DNA from: UBA2022 sp964621555
Lineage (GTDB): Bacteria > Patescibacteriota > Dojkabacteria > SC72
Reading direction: 5' to 3'
DNA: 31,278 nucleotides
NCBI GenBank assembly: GCA_964621555.1
Contig: CAZUOO010000007.1
Span: forward strand, 1-31,278
Positions 13,622 through 23,789 of this stretch are shown in pieces. The notes under the pieces were generated by a model. It was not told the DNA's origin. It saw nothing but the letters and a program-made list of their open reading frames with translations, and made no database searches. How positions within the stretch are numbered: the stretch's first letter is position 1; the number at the start of each line of letters is the position of its first letter. Both the position numbers and the translations under genes were made by a program.

Positions 13622-16069
13622 ATGGCATACAATTTTAAAGAAGTTGAAGATAAATGGAAAGATAAGTGGTTTGCTTCTGATATATATAAAACTAAAGACG
13701 AAGGTGATCGTGAGAAAAAATATGTGTTAGTTGAGTTCCCATACCCAAGTGGAAGTGGTTTGCACATTGGCCATGCCTTCTCATTTACAGGTGGAGATGT
13801 ATACGCAAGGTTTCAACGTATGAGAGGATACAATGTACTATTCCCAATGGGTTGGGATGCATTCGGACTACCAACAGAGAACTATGCTATTAAGAAGAAA
13901 AGAAAACCTCAGGACGTAACTAAAGAGAATACTGATATGTTCAGAGATCAGATGGAGAACCTTGGGTTTTCTTTTGACTGGAGTAGGGAAGTTAATACTA
14001 CAGACCCAGAGTATTATAAGTGGACTCAATGGATATTTATAAAACTATTCGAAAAGGGTTTGGCATATAAAGAGGTTTGGCCTATAAACTGGTGCCCTTC
14101 GTGTAAAATAGGATTGGCGAATGAAGAGGTTGTAAATGGTAATTGTGAGAGGTGTGGTACGCAGGCTCAAAAGAGAAGTATTAATCAGTGGATTGTTAAG
14201 ATTACAGACTATGCAGATAGGTTAATCGATGGGTTAAAAGATACGGCCTTTATAGATAAGGTTAAAGCTGCTCAGATTAACTGGATCGATAGGAAGGAAT
14301 GGATTGATATCACATATCCTATTGATGGCTCGCACTCTACCGTGACGATTGCTACTACACGTCCAGATACTAATTACGGAGCTACTTTTGTAGTATTGGC
14401 CCCTGAGCATTCATTAGTAGATGAGATACTAAGTGGTAAGGTGTCAACTGATCAAAATCTTGATGAAATTAAGGCGTACGTGGCTAAGTCGAGGAATAAG
14501 TCTGATTTAGATAGACAAAAAGAGGTGCTTGGCAGAGATAAGACGGGAGTGTTTACCGGCCTATATGCAATTAACCACCTAACAGGTATGAAAATGCCTA
14601 TTTGGATTACAGATTTTGTATTGGGGAGTGTTGGTACTGGAGCAGTAGTTGGAGTGCCAGGGCATGATGTAAGGGATTTTGAGTTTGCTACCCAATTTAA
14701 CCTCCCAATTATTCGCGTAGTTGTTGGAAAGGATGGGGATACTTCAGAAATTACCTCTAAAGAGCAGGTACAGGAAGAAGAGGGTACTATGATTAACTCA
14801 GGTTTCTTGGATGGAATGGATATTAAAGACGCTACTACTAAGATAATGGATTATTTAGAAGAGAAAGGTTGGGGAAAGAGATCCATTAGATATCATTTAA
14901 GAGATTGGATATTCAGTAGGCAGCACTATTGGGGGGAACCAATCCCTATGGTTAATTGTGAAAAGTGTGGTTGGAATCCAGTACCTGAATCAGAGTTGCC
15001 TGTTAAATTGCCTGAGCTTGATCAGTATGAACCAACAGATACAGGAGAGAGTCCTTTGGCGAATGTAGCAGAGTGGGTTAATACAAAATGTCCGAAATGT
15101 GGAGGGGTTGCAAAAAGAGAAACTGATACAATGCCAAATTGGGCTGGAAGTGACTGGTATTTCATTCGTTATTTGGACAATAAGAATGATAATGAGATTG
15201 CAGGTATGGATAAAATGAAGTATTGGTTACCAGTTGATGTGTATATTGGAGGTGATGAGCATAATACTCTTCACTTGTTGTACTCAAGATTTATATTCCA
15301 ATTCCTGTACGATCTTGGAGTTGTCCCTATTGCGGAGCCATATCATCATAGATTGTCTCATGGGGTGATCTTAGGTCCAGATAATCAAAGAATGAGTAAA
15401 TCTAAGGGGAATGTAATTGTACCTGAGGATATATCGAATAAAGTGGGGGTAGACGCAACTAGAGCATATCTAATGTTCATGGGTCCATTTGACGGTACGA
15501 TGGCCTGGAATGAGAATGCCTTGATGGGTGTGAAGCGTTTTGGGGATAGGTTACACAGATTGTATGTTGATAAATATCCTTTAGCTAAGGTAGATGCCAG
15601 TGAAGGCGTTAACGAAATATTGCATCGCACTATTAAGAGTTCCACAGAAGGCTTTGAGAAGTTTCAATATAATACAATTGTGGCTAAATACATGGAGTTA
15701 CTCAACTATTTAGAGAAGGTGGATGCAAGTGAGCTCTCAAAGGATGTATATGTAACTTTCGCAAAGTTGATCTCGCCGATCATGCCATACTTGGCTGAAG
15801 AGCTCTGGAGTATTATAGGATTAGAATTCTCGGTTCATAATCAAGAATGGCCAAAATTTGATGAAAAATATTTGATTAGTGAAACTGTTGAGATACCTGT
15901 GCAGATAAACGGTAAGGTGAAAGGCAAAGTCGTAGTTCCAGTTGAGGCTGCTGATGAGGCAGTGAAGGATATCATACTTAGTGATGATTCATTCAAAGCG
16001 TTAGTTGGCAACTCAGATATCAAGAGATTCCTTTATGTGAAAGGAAAGATAGCTAGCATTATAGTGTAG
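13622..16069 (+). CDS. leuS: Leucyl-tRNA synthetase
   Basis: This 815-residue class I synthetase attaches leucine to tRNA-Leu. HIGH is at residues 48-51 (GSGLHIGH) and the KMSKS motif reads RMSKS at 590-594. Two zinc-knuckle-like Cys pairs are seen (CPSC...CERC and CEKC...CPKC). The inserted CP1 editing domain has the Thr-rich ATTRPDTNYGAT and VPGHDVRDFEFA with its conserved Asp, so proofreading of misacylated tRNA-Leu is probably intact. The C-terminus, IPVQINGKVKGKVVVP and the last strand, is typical, so the gene is full length. ATG 13622 fits the family's N-terminus. It has its own -10 box and is separated from the tRNA-Ala pair by a hairpin. Confidence 0.97.
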   Translation: MAYNFKEVEDKWKDKWFASDIYKTKDEGDREKKYVLVEFPYPSGSGLHIGHAFSFTGGDVYARFQRMRGYNVLFPMGWDAFGLPTENYAIKKKRKPQDVTKENTDMFRDQMENLGFSFDWSREVNTTDPEYYKWTQWIFIKLFEKGLAYKEVWPINWCPSCKIGLANEEVVNGNCERCGTQAQKRSINQWIVKITDYADRLIDGLKDTAFIDKVKAAQINWIDRKEWIDITYPIDGSHSTVTIATTRPDTNYGATFVVLAPEHSLVDEILSGKVSTDQNLDEIKAYVAKSRNKSDLDRQKEVLGRDKTGVFTGLYAINHLTGMKMPIWITDFVLGSVGTGAVVGVPGHDVRDFEFATQFNLPIIRVVVGKDGDTSEITSKEQVQEEEGTMINSGFLDGMDIKDATTKIMDYLEEKGWGKRSIRYHLRDWIFSRQHYWGEPIPMVNCEKCGWNPVPESELPVKLPELDQYEPTDTGESPLANVAEWVNTKCPKCGGVAKRETDTMPNWAGSDWYFIRYLDNKNDNEIAGMDKMKYWLPVDVYIGGDEHNTLHLLYSRFIFQFLYDLGVVPIAEPYHHRLSHGVILGPDNQRMSKSKGNVIVPEDISNKVGVDATRAYLMFMGPFDGTMAWNENALMGVKRFGDRLHRLYVDKYPLAKVDASEGVNEILHRTIKSSTEGFEKFQYNTIVAKYMELLNYLEKVDASELSKDVYVTFAKLISPIMPYLAEELWSIIGLEFSVHNQEWPKFDEKYLISETVEIPVQINGKVKGKVVVPVEAADEAVKDIILSDDSFKALVGNSDIKRFLYVKGKIASIIV

Positions 16070-16100
16070 CTTTCAATCTCAAAAAACAAGTGTGCAACTT

Positions 16101-16129
16101 TTGACAGGCAACCTATTTTCCTTTACTAT
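16101..16129 (+). promoter_or_regulatory. Promoter for the giant surface protein
   Basis: Perfect TTGACA (16101-16106) and TACTAT (16124-16129), exactly 17 nt apart. The leader would be about 50 nt. A clear -35 box is rare in this window, so this gene may be strongly expressed. Confidence 0.65.
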
Positions 16130-16185
16130 GAAAGGACGGAGAGTGTATATGTACACATTCTGTGAATGGGTTTAAAACTGTCTAA

Positions 16186-19100
16186 ATGAAAAAACTTGTT
16201 GAGTACTGCCTAAAATCTGCTAAATCGGCTCTAATACTGATTTTTCTCCCGCTAGTGGGTGTCGCATTTGTGGCATATTTCACAACTCAAGTATCTGCAA
16301 CTTCAAATACAATCAATTTCCAAGGGAAGATTGTACGTAATGATGTAGGTAACGAGGGGTTAAATGTATCAGCAGGCTCACCTGCCTGTGTATTCTTAGG
16401 TCCTAGCAACGATACATGTGATTTTAGAATTAAATACTACAGCGCCGATACCTTAGGAACCCTTCTTGCTACAGAGGTATTTAGCAATGTCGAAATAGGG
16501 GAGTATAACGGTATATTCAACCTAGCTTTGGGTACAGGGTCTTTCACTGGAGGTAGTGAAACTTCGTTTAGAAATATGTTTCTTAATAATTCTGCGGTTT
16601 ATGTAGAGATGGACTTTGCTCCAAATGGTACTACCTATACAGAAACGTTTCTCAACCCAGATGGGAAAAGAATGGCGGTACGTGCAGCCGCATATGCAAT
16701 TAGTGCTCAGGGATCTAGTCAACAATTTCAATTTGATATTGCAAACGATGCCTCTGGGTATAGTAATATCAGTGCAGGTCAGGTCTTTTATGATGGTAGC
16801 AATAATGTGTTGAGATTGTATGATGGCGCTAATTGGTTAGCAATACAAGCTTCAATTGGTAATCTCCCTTCGTATTGGCTGCTGAATGAAGCTGCCACTC
16901 CAGATATTATATATAGCTACACCGGATTAGACGTGGCCTTTGGAGGAAGTGATGCTTCCTCTCCATTCTTCTATGACGTGAGTGGAGAGCTATTAACTCT
17001 AACAAATACCACATCGGGTTTAAGCTTTAGGGTTAATGATCAGGCAGGAGACACCACACCATTTGCAATTGATGCCAGTGGTAATGTGGGTATAGGGACT
17101 GATTCACCATCTGCTAAGTTAGAAGTTACAGGTGGTCGTACTATTCTAGAATCTCTAGGCGAAAGTCAGACGTTGGGAATTGGTAGGACGGATGGGGCGG
17201 GGTTATATTGGTTGGGTGTTAACGCTTCCAGTACTCCTGCATTGAGTTTTTTAAATAATTCAGGGGTTGAAAGATTTCGTATTTCGGACAATGGAGGTTT
17301 AGTTCAAATAGGGGCAAATGATACTAGTATTGCTTTGAGTTTGAGAAAAGCTACTGTTGACGCTACCCATATCGAATGGAATTTCAGCAATGTGGCAAAC
17401 AATAAGGATATGACTATATCTGGGTACAATGGAACGACAGCATACACATTTATGTCTTTCGATTGGGACAATCAAGTGAGTAATTTTGAAACAGGAAGAG
17501 TGGGGATTGGCGTAATCAATCCAAACGGGTTCTTAGGCATTAGAGCCGCTACTGCATCTAGGTCTCAGATTAACTTTGTTAGTTCCGCTGGCATTGATCC
17601 ATCCGTCCCTACAAACGGAGATATGTGGTGGAATGGTACTAATCTATACTTCTTTGATGGATCTAGTTCGGTTGATCTGTTAGCAGGTGGTGGTGGTGGC
17701 GGTAGTCTATTTACAGATGGTGGTGCAACGACATACCTGACCTCTATTACGGACAATTTGGCGATAGGCGGAACGGGTTCTACATCACCATTTTTCTTTA
17801 GCGTTAGTGAGCAACTTCTCACTTTAACTAATACCACATCTGGTTTGAGCTTTAGGGTTAATGATGAAGCAGGTGATACTACGCCTTTTGTAATTGATGC
17901 TGATGGTAATGTGGGTATTGGTACTACGACACCTGGTGGGAGACTTGAGGTCGCGGGTGTTTCTTCTGTTATCTCCAATACTGCTGGAGACATTACATTT
18001 GATTCAGCTTCAGGGAATATCTCTTTTGCGGGAGATAGTTTAATAAACGTGATGAATGGTACTTTTGCTGGTAATGTTGTTTTATCAGGTGGTCAATTGC
18101 AATTGGGGAATCATGTTACCAATCCAACTGCGGTTGGAGAAGGGGCGGTGGTATATAACAGTACAGATAAGATACTGTACTATAATAATGGGACTACATG
18201 GGCAGAGGTTGGTAAGGTATATACAGGAACTACAGGACAGATGTTACGACATGACGGTACAGACTGGGTGGCGAGTAGTGCGTTAACAAATGACGGTACA
18301 AATATAAGTGTTTCAGGACAATTAAGGGTGGGGAATTACGGTAGTAAGCCAAGCGGTATTGGTGAAGGTTCCCTGGTCTACGATACAACTATAGGCAGTT
18401 TGTTTGTGTATGATGGTACAGATTGGAAAGCGATATCAACCGCAGAAACTTTTAGCTCTACAGGGGTTGTAACTCCTGGCGATTACCTTCAACTCACTCA
18501 CAACCTTAATAGTAACGACATCCTAATGAATGCCTGGGTGAAGGAAGGCTCTACATGGAAACCTGCTACCAACTTAAGCAATACAATATATAATTCCCAG
18601 AGTAATGAGTGGCATAAAGGGGATAGTGCAGGTAAGCTCAGAACTACGGTCAGGGATACTAATATTGAGCTTTCAGAGAGTATAAACATTGGAACTGGTA
18701 ATGATGGGAGTATAACTGTAAGTAGTAGTACTTCTATTAACACTACTAATATAATCGCAGGTAGAAGTTGTGTAGATGGTGGTGACGCTGTGAACTATAG
18801 TGTAACCGCTTTGACAGCAACCACAGCTACCCTTGAGTCTTCACCTTCGGTAGGGTGTTTGAATGTAGGTGATGAAGTCCTTATCATTAACTTAAGAGGT
18901 ACAAATACTGCAGTTGGAAATGTAGGGAATTATGAAACACTACGAATACAGAGCGTTGCAAGTTCTACTGTAACTTTCACAACCTCAAAAATAAAGTTCT
19001 ATGGAGATAATGTTGGGGGAGATACAAATATCGGTCTAGGGACAGGTAATCAGACTGTTATGCTACAAAGAGTTCCTAATTATTTAAACGTTACAGTTAA

Positions 19101-22100
19101 CGCAGCAGTTAACTTCCTTCCTGATACCTGGTTGTCACCAACAGGAGCTGTTAATAATGGTGCGGGTGAGGGAGGAGTTATGTTCTTTAGAGCGTCAGGT
19201 GCTGTTGCTGTAAGTGGTTCAATTACAGCCACTGGTCGTGGTTATATTGGAGGAGTGACAACTCCAACTGGTGATAGGGGAGGTGCTGGTGGTGAAGCGT
19301 TTTGTGGTCCAGGGGGAGCAGGAGGAAGTACCTCGGGTTCAGCAGGTTCAAGTGGCGCTGCTGGAGGCGCTGCTGGTAGATACACTGGTGGTGGAGGAAA
19401 CGGATACTGTGGTGGTGGTGGTGGTGCAGGTGGACTTGGGTCGGACGGGACTCCAGAACCATCATCTGGTGGATCCGGTGGAGGTGGACAAGGATATTTT
19501 GGAAGTGGAGGTGGAGGTGGATATGGTACTGCGGGAACTCGAGGTGGAGGTGGATCTCTGGGCACAGATGGAGGTACTAATATCTCTGGAGACGGTGGAG
19601 GTGGAGGTAGTGGATCAAATGCAGGTGGAGGTGGAGGTGGTTCGTATGGAGATTCCACCTTAACTAAGCTATTATTTGGATCGTCGGGTGGAGCAGGAGG
19701 AAGTGAAGGAAATTCTACAGGTGGACAGGGTGGTAATGGTGGAGGAATTATATTTATATCTAGTAACTCTTTAACAGTTTCAGGAAGCGTTGCCAATAGC
19801 GGAAATGTTGGAGGAAACAGATCAGGTACCTATGGTGGAGGTGGAGGTGGAGGCGCAGGTGGATCCATTAGAATTGACGGCAACGCTATTACACTTGGTT
19901 CATCTCTTGTTACGGCAACTGGTGGTGCTGGTGGAACAGCACACTCAGGGGGACCAGGTGGAGTCGGTGGTGCAGGTAGGATTGCAGTTTATTATTCAAC
20001 AAGTGTCTCTGGAGCCTCTACTCCTGCCTCATCAAATGCGGTACTTCCATATTATCCATATGGTGTCTATACATCAGATGCAATCCCAACTCCAAATTCT
20101 GTAGACTACGGTGATATTAAATGGAGTAATAGTAAGAATACATTTGGAAATGTATCTGTACAAACTAGAACGTCTGGTAATACACATCTCTCTTTTGATG
20201 GTTTAGATGATGCCGTTACAATAGCCTCTACTCATGGATTGACCAATATCAGCGCTTCTATAGAGGCTTGGGTAAATGTTCCATCTAATATGGAACAAGG
20301 GTCGATAGTTCAAGTAGGAAGTTATGGTACAAATGGTTACGGATTCGGTGTTGGAGGGAGTACATACGATAATCGTGGGAATAACCTAATTATGATATTT
20401 GCAGGAGTGCGGTGGATAGATACAAATGTGGATATAGGTACGGGATGGCATCATATTGCAATGGTGATTTCTGATACCGGTGTCCCGACCGCATATATTG
20501 ATGGTGTAAGTTTAGGAGCTTTTGCTGGTACAAATGCCAATTCTCCTACGGTAGGGACATATATAGGAGGTGTCAGTGCCAACAAGTTTAAAGGAATGAT
20601 TGGCGATGTAAGGATTTGGAATGTGGCTAGAAACCTTTCAAATATACAGGTTAATATGAATACAGAATTAGTTGGGACTGAAACAAACCTTGTAGGGTAT
20701 TGGAAATTGACTGATGGTGTTGGTACAACGGTTGATGATCTTACATCAAATAGTAATGATGGGACTATCTTTAACGGTGCAAAATGGGTTAAGACGGGAA
20801 GTTGGTTATGGGAGGGATGGAAACCAAGTACCGCTACTACAAACTATTTAGACGTTGAAAACGCTGATACTCATACAAATTGGGTGGGGACAAATGCCAC
20901 TATAGCTGATGGTGATGTAAGGAGGTTGGCTCGAACCTTTGAGGATGAAAATGAAACAAACCTTACTAATGTCACTAAAATAACTTCTTCTACAAATGGT
21001 GGATATGCTGAAACCACGGTTTCAGCTATAAACCTTTCGGAATATGACTACTTGACCTTCTGGGTACGCTCATCACAGGTGGGTAATGTACTTAGGATTG
21101 GGATGGGAGAGAGTGCTGCCACAGAGCTTACCGATGATATAACTATCGATACTACTGCTGTGTGGCAGAAAGTGTACTGGGATCTTTCAGATATTCAAGG
21201 GATTTCAAGGGACGCTATAACCAAGGTTAGGTTAACCAACCTTATCGCAAGTAGTAATACTATATATATAGACAACGTACGTGCGGAGAAAGTTGCAAAT
21301 TCTTCCTCTGGAAGTCAGGTTCAAAGTACTCCTAATCATGTAATCCAGTATAGGGTTATATTCTCAACTACCAATACATCATACCGACCTCTATTAGAAA
21401 ATATACAAATCACATGGAGTACTGGGTATAGAATTGAAGCCACTTCTGAAAATATCTCTAGAATATATAACTATACGAGTGGGGATAAGGAGTTGAAGCT
21501 AACTGTATCAGCTAGTGCAGGGTCTTCATACTCATCATCTTGGACTGAAACAGGTGGTAATGTATACCGTGCAAGTGGATTTGTAGGGATTGGAGATAGT
21601 ACTCCCGACGTTGAATTAAAGGTTGTAGGTGCCTTATGTGTGAAAGCAAATGCAGACGATTGTGCAGGAGCAACTGCAGGTACTATATATGCAAATAATA
21701 CGAGTGTACAGAGTGCTGACTTGGCTGAAATGTATAAGGTGAGTGACCTCACTATTGAAGCTGGTGATATCGTAAGTCTAGATCCAAATGCAATTGCAGA
21801 GGTGCAAAAATCTAATTTAGATAATATTGAGAATGTGATGGGTGTAGTTTCGACTGCCCCAGGACTTCTTATGAATGATAGTAGGGATGATAACTCGAGG
21901 CCGATAGGTTTGATAGGTAAGCTACCTGTTAAGGTTATGACAACTGGAAGAAGTATTACTAAGGGTGATGTGATAACCGCTTCAACCCTTCCAGGTATAG
22001 GTGTTATGAGGGATGATCCTGGTATGGTCGTGGCTAAAGCTTTAGAAGAAACCTATGATTGGAATGAAGATACTTGTACATCCGTTGATAATATTTCTGA

Positions 22101-22899
22101 AATAGTCTGGCCTATAGACGAGGGTAGGAATGAGAGTAAACCATGCTTTAAGGTTATGGTTGATTCCTTTGAATCTGAAATTCGTGACTCTATGATGATT
22201 AAATATAATCTCACCCTTATGGATAGTGTGTATATAGGTAAGATAATGGCTTTTGTTGATGTAGTTTGGTTTCAACCACAGTGGATTAGTGATGATATGG
22301 CAAAGATAATCTCTGACTATAATAATGGAATACTTGGAGGTAATGGAGGAGGGTGGACATATGATGACGGAGCACTAAAGACCGATAAGGAGGTCTCTGT
22401 AGGGAGTATTAGTGGAAACACACTCTCCTTCAATATCCTCTCGGGTGGAGTCCTAAATATAGGTAATGGGAACTTGGTTGCAGATTCTGGAGGAAATCTT
22501 TCATTGGCAGGGGATCTGATTCTGGGAGGTAGGTTGAAATCAAATAACGGTAGTATTCTGTTGGAGATTGGAGCAGGGGAAACCGACCTATTTGCAATAC
22601 ATAATAATCAGGGAGAGGTCGTGTTTAGTGTAGACGGTAAGGGTAAGGTAGGGGGGAAGGGTGTATATAGGAGTGAGTGGGTTAGAGTTGAATCAAATAG
22701 TCGCGTGAGAGTGAGCCATAACTTCGGTGTCACTCCATCCAATATTAATATTATAAAGGCTGATAACGTGCAGGGTTATGGATTTACATCTAAGGGACTA
22801 GGCACTGAATTCTATTATGAATACTACGATAGTAATGCTATAGAGGTGTATAATACAACTAATAATGTAATATATGTTAAACTTACATTAGAAAAGTAG
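16186..22899 (+). CDS. Giant secreted surface protein with Gly-rich core and LamG-like domain
   Basis: This 2237-residue protein opens with a Lys-containing N-terminus and one hydrophobic segment (about 15-35) that reads as a signal peptide or anchor. Residues about 36-175 form a conserved-looking head (NTINFQGKIVRNDVGNEGL). Two copies of a module with TTSGLSFRVND and GNVGIGT follow at about 253-314 and 528-589; such GNVGIGT modules are common in tail-fibre and adhesin-like proteins. Residues about 1018-1265 are extremely Gly-rich with poly-Gly runs. A LamG/concanavalin-like domain follows (about 1334-1535; SIEAWVNV, WHHIAMVISD, GDVRIWNVAR). The C-terminal third has another VGIGDSTP module and no sortase motif. 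It probably acts outside the cell, in attachment or as a surface layer (inference). It has its own promoter. Confidence 0.85.
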   Translation: MKKLVEYCLKSAKSALILIFLPLVGVAFVAYFTTQVSATSNTINFQGKIVRNDVGNEGLNVSAGSPACVFLGPSNDTCDFRIKYYSADTLGTLLATEVFSNVEIGEYNGIFNLALGTGSFTGGSETSFRNMFLNNSAVYVEMDFAPNGTTYTETFLNPDGKRMAVRAAAYAISAQGSSQQFQFDIANDASGYSNISAGQVFYDGSNNVLRLYDGANWLAIQASIGNLPSYWLLNEAATPDIIYSYTGLDVAFGGSDASSPFFYDVSGELLTLTNTTSGLSFRVNDQAGDTTPFAIDASGNVGIGTDSPSAKLEVTGGRTILESLGESQTLGIGRTDGAGLYWLGVNASSTPALSFLNNSGVERFRISDNGGLVQIGANDTSIALSLRKATVDATHIEWNFSNVANNKDMTISGYNGTTAYTFMSFDWDNQVSNFETGRVGIGVINPNGFLGIRAATASRSQINFVSSAGIDPSVPTNGDMWWNGTNLYFFDGSSSVDLLAGGGGGGSLFTDGGATTYLTSITDNLAIGGTGSTSPFFFSVSEQLLTLTNTTSGLSFRVNDEAGDTTPFVIDADGNVGIGTTTPGGRLEVAGVSSVISNTAGDITFDSASGNISFAGDSLINVMNGTFAGNVVLSGGQLQLGNHVTNPTAVGEGAVVYNSTDKILYYNNGTTWAEVGKVYTGTTGQMLRHDGTDWVASSALTNDGTNISVSGQLRVGNYGSKPSGIGEGSLVYDTTIGSLFVYDGTDWKAISTAETFSSTGVVTPGDYLQLTHNLNSNDILMNAWVKEGSTWKPATNLSNTIYNSQSNEWHKGDSAGKLRTTVRDTNIELSESINIGTGNDGSITVSSSTSINTTNIIAGRSCVDGGDAVNYSVTALTATTATLESSPSVGCLNVGDEVLIINLRGTNTAVGNVGNYETLRIQSVASSTVTFTTSKIKFYGDNVGGDTNIGLGTGNQTVMLQRVPNYLNVTVNAAVNFLPDTWLSPTGAVNNGAGEGGVMFFRASGAVAVSGSITATGRGYIGGVTTPTGDRGGAGGEAFCGPGGAGGSTSGSAGSSGAAGGAAGRYTGGGGNGYCGGGGGAGGLGSDGTPEPSSGGSGGGGQGYFGSGGGGGYGTAGTRGGGGSLGTDGGTNISGDGGGGGSGSNAGGGGGGSYGDSTLTKLLFGSSGGAGGSEGNSTGGQGGNGGGIIFISSNSLTVSGSVANSGNVGGNRSGTYGGGGGGGAGGSIRIDGNAITLGSSLVTATGGAGGTAHSGGPGGVGGAGRIAVYYSTSVSGASTPASSNAVLPYYPYGVYTSDAIPTPNSVDYGDIKWSNSKNTFGNVSVQTRTSGNTHLSFDGLDDAVTIASTHGLTNISASIEAWVNVPSNMEQGSIVQVGSYGTNGYGFGVGGSTYDNRGNNLIMIFAGVRWIDTNVDIGTGWHHIAMVISDTGVPTAYIDGVSLGAFAGTNANSPTVGTYIGGVSANKFKGMIGDVRIWNVARNLSNIQVNMNTELVGTETNLVGYWKLTDGVGTTVDDLTSNSNDGTIFNGAKWVKTGSWLWEGWKPSTATTNYLDVENADTHTNWVGTNATIADGDVRRLARTFEDENETNLTNVTKITSSTNGGYAETTVSAINLSEYDYLTFWVRSSQVGNVLRIGMGESAATELTDDITIDTTAVWQKVYWDLSDIQGISRDAITKVRLTNLIASSNTIYIDNVRAEKVANSSSGSQVQSTPNHVIQYRVIFSTTNTSYRPLLENIQITWSTGYRIEATSENISRIYNYTSGDKELKLTVSASAGSSYSSSWTETGGNVYRASGFVGIGDSTPDVELKVVGALCVKANADDCAGATAGTIYANNTSVQSADLAEMYKVSDLTIEAGDIVSLDPNAIAEVQKSNLDNIENVMGVVSTAPGLLMNDSRDDNSRPIGLIGKLPVKVMTTGRSITKGDVITASTLPGIGVMRDDPGMVVAKALEETYDWNEDTCTSVDNISEIVWPIDEGRNESKPCFKVMVDSFESEIRDSMMIKYNLTLMDSVYIGKIMAFVDVVWFQPQWISDDMAKIISDYNNGILGGNGGGWTYDDGALKTDKEVSVGSISGNTLSFNILSGGVLNIGNGNLVADSGGNLSLAGDLILGGRLKSNNGSILLEIGAGETDLFAIHNNQGEVVFSVDGKGKVGGKGVYRSEWVRVESNSRVRVSHNFGVTPSNINIIKADNVQGYGFTSKGLGTEFYYEYYDSNAIEVYNTTNNVIYVKLTLEK
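16942..17952 (+). repeat. Two copies of a GNVGIGT module in the surface protein gene
   Basis: Copy 1 (about 16942-17126) and copy 2 (about 17767-17952) encode closely similar segments: SSPFFYDVSGELLTLTN versus TSPFFFSVSEQLLTLTN, the shared NTTSGLSFRVND, and GNVGIGT. Synonymous differences between the copies show they are not recent duplicates. Confidence 0.8.
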
Positions 22900-22923
22900 C
22901 GTAAATTATTATTTATATGTATT

Positions 22924-23769
22924 ATGGGAATAAATGTTGGAGATGTATTAAAGGAACATAAGAAAATACTATTAGGAGCGCTAGGGGTTGTAGGTATGGT
23001 GGTAGTGCTAGGAATCGTATTCTCGAATGGTTCAAATATCTTTACATTAAGCGATAATATTACAGGAGGAGGCGTTAAAGATTTGGTAGACTCAGATAGT
23101 AACAATAGTAAAAAGTATAGTTCGGCTCCTGCGATGCAAATCAGCAGTTCTAGTGACTATACAGCAACTCTCAATACCGATTACGGGCAGATAGTTATCG
23201 ACCTATATGAGAAGGAAGCGCCAATTACTGTTAACAATTTCGTTTTCCTTTCTAAAGAAGGCTTCTATGATGGACTTACATTTCACAGAGTAATCAGGAA
23301 TTTTGTGATACAAGGAGGTGATCCTCTAGGTAATGGAACAGGTGGTCCAGGTTATCAATTTGCAGACGAGATGGATGCAAATGCGATGGGGTTAGGGTCA
23401 CTCAAAGTTAGTGAGGCTACATATCTTCGGTCTTTCTATCCTAGCTACGAAATTAATGAGAATCTCAATATGAGTGTGAAAGACTTCTACGAATTAAAAG
23501 GGTATACATATTACACTGGAAAGAGTGGCTATAAGTTTGAACCTTATGTAATTGCTATGGCTAACTCAGGTCCAGATACCAACGGTTCTCAATTCTTTAT
23601 AGTTTCCAAAGGCTTTACAGGTGACTACCTTAACGGTAAGCACACTGTATTTGGAAGGGTTATATCTGGATTTGATACCGTAGATAAGATTGAGAAAGTT
23701 AACGTAAATTCAAATGATATTCCAACTTCTAAGGTAAAGATTAGAGAGATTATTATTACCGAGAAGTAG
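22924..23769 (+). CDS. Membrane-anchored cyclophilin-type peptidyl-prolyl isomerase
   Basis: This 281-residue protein has an N-terminal hydrophobic segment (about 15-35) without a clear lipobox, a Ser-rich linker, then a cyclophilin domain that speeds cis-trans isomerisation of X-Pro bonds. Active-site residues are visible in FHRVIRNFVIQGGDP (Arg122 and the Phe/Gln pair) and NGSQFFI. About 60 residues (149-208) are inserted between the YQFADE segment and VIAMANSG, longer than in ordinary cyclophilins. It follows the surface protein gene by 24 nt with no clear promoter between them, so they may be cotranscribed, and it could help fold that secreted protein outside the membrane (inference). Confidence 0.88.
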   Translation: MGINVGDVLKEHKKILLGALGVVGMVVVLGIVFSNGSNIFTLSDNITGGGVKDLVDSDSNNSKKYSSAPAMQISSSSDYTATLNTDYGQIVIDLYEKEAPITVNNFVFLSKEGFYDGLTFHRVIRNFVIQGGDPLGNGTGGPGYQFADEMDANAMGLGSLKVSEATYLRSFYPSYEINENLNMSVKDFYELKGYTYYTGKSGYKFEPYVIAMANSGPDTNGSQFFIVSKGFTGDYLNGKHTVFGRVISGFDTVDKIEKVNVNSNDIPTSKVKIREIIITEK

Positions 23770-23789
23770 TTCATTTCGATTTCATCTCT

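Noticed and set aside
19242..19796. A 184-codon Pro-rich open frame on the minus strand
   Set aside because: It is the complement of the Gly codon-rich block of the surface protein; repeated GGT/GGA triplets leave other frames open.
19271..20104. Val/Glu-rich open frames in another + frame of the surface protein gene
   Set aside because: They are frame-shifted readings of the same Gly-rich repeat and have no independent signals.
16186..22899. Phage tail-fibre origin of the giant protein
   Set aside because: GNVGIGT modules occur in tail fibres, but there is no neighbouring phage gene and the N-terminus looks like a secretion signal.
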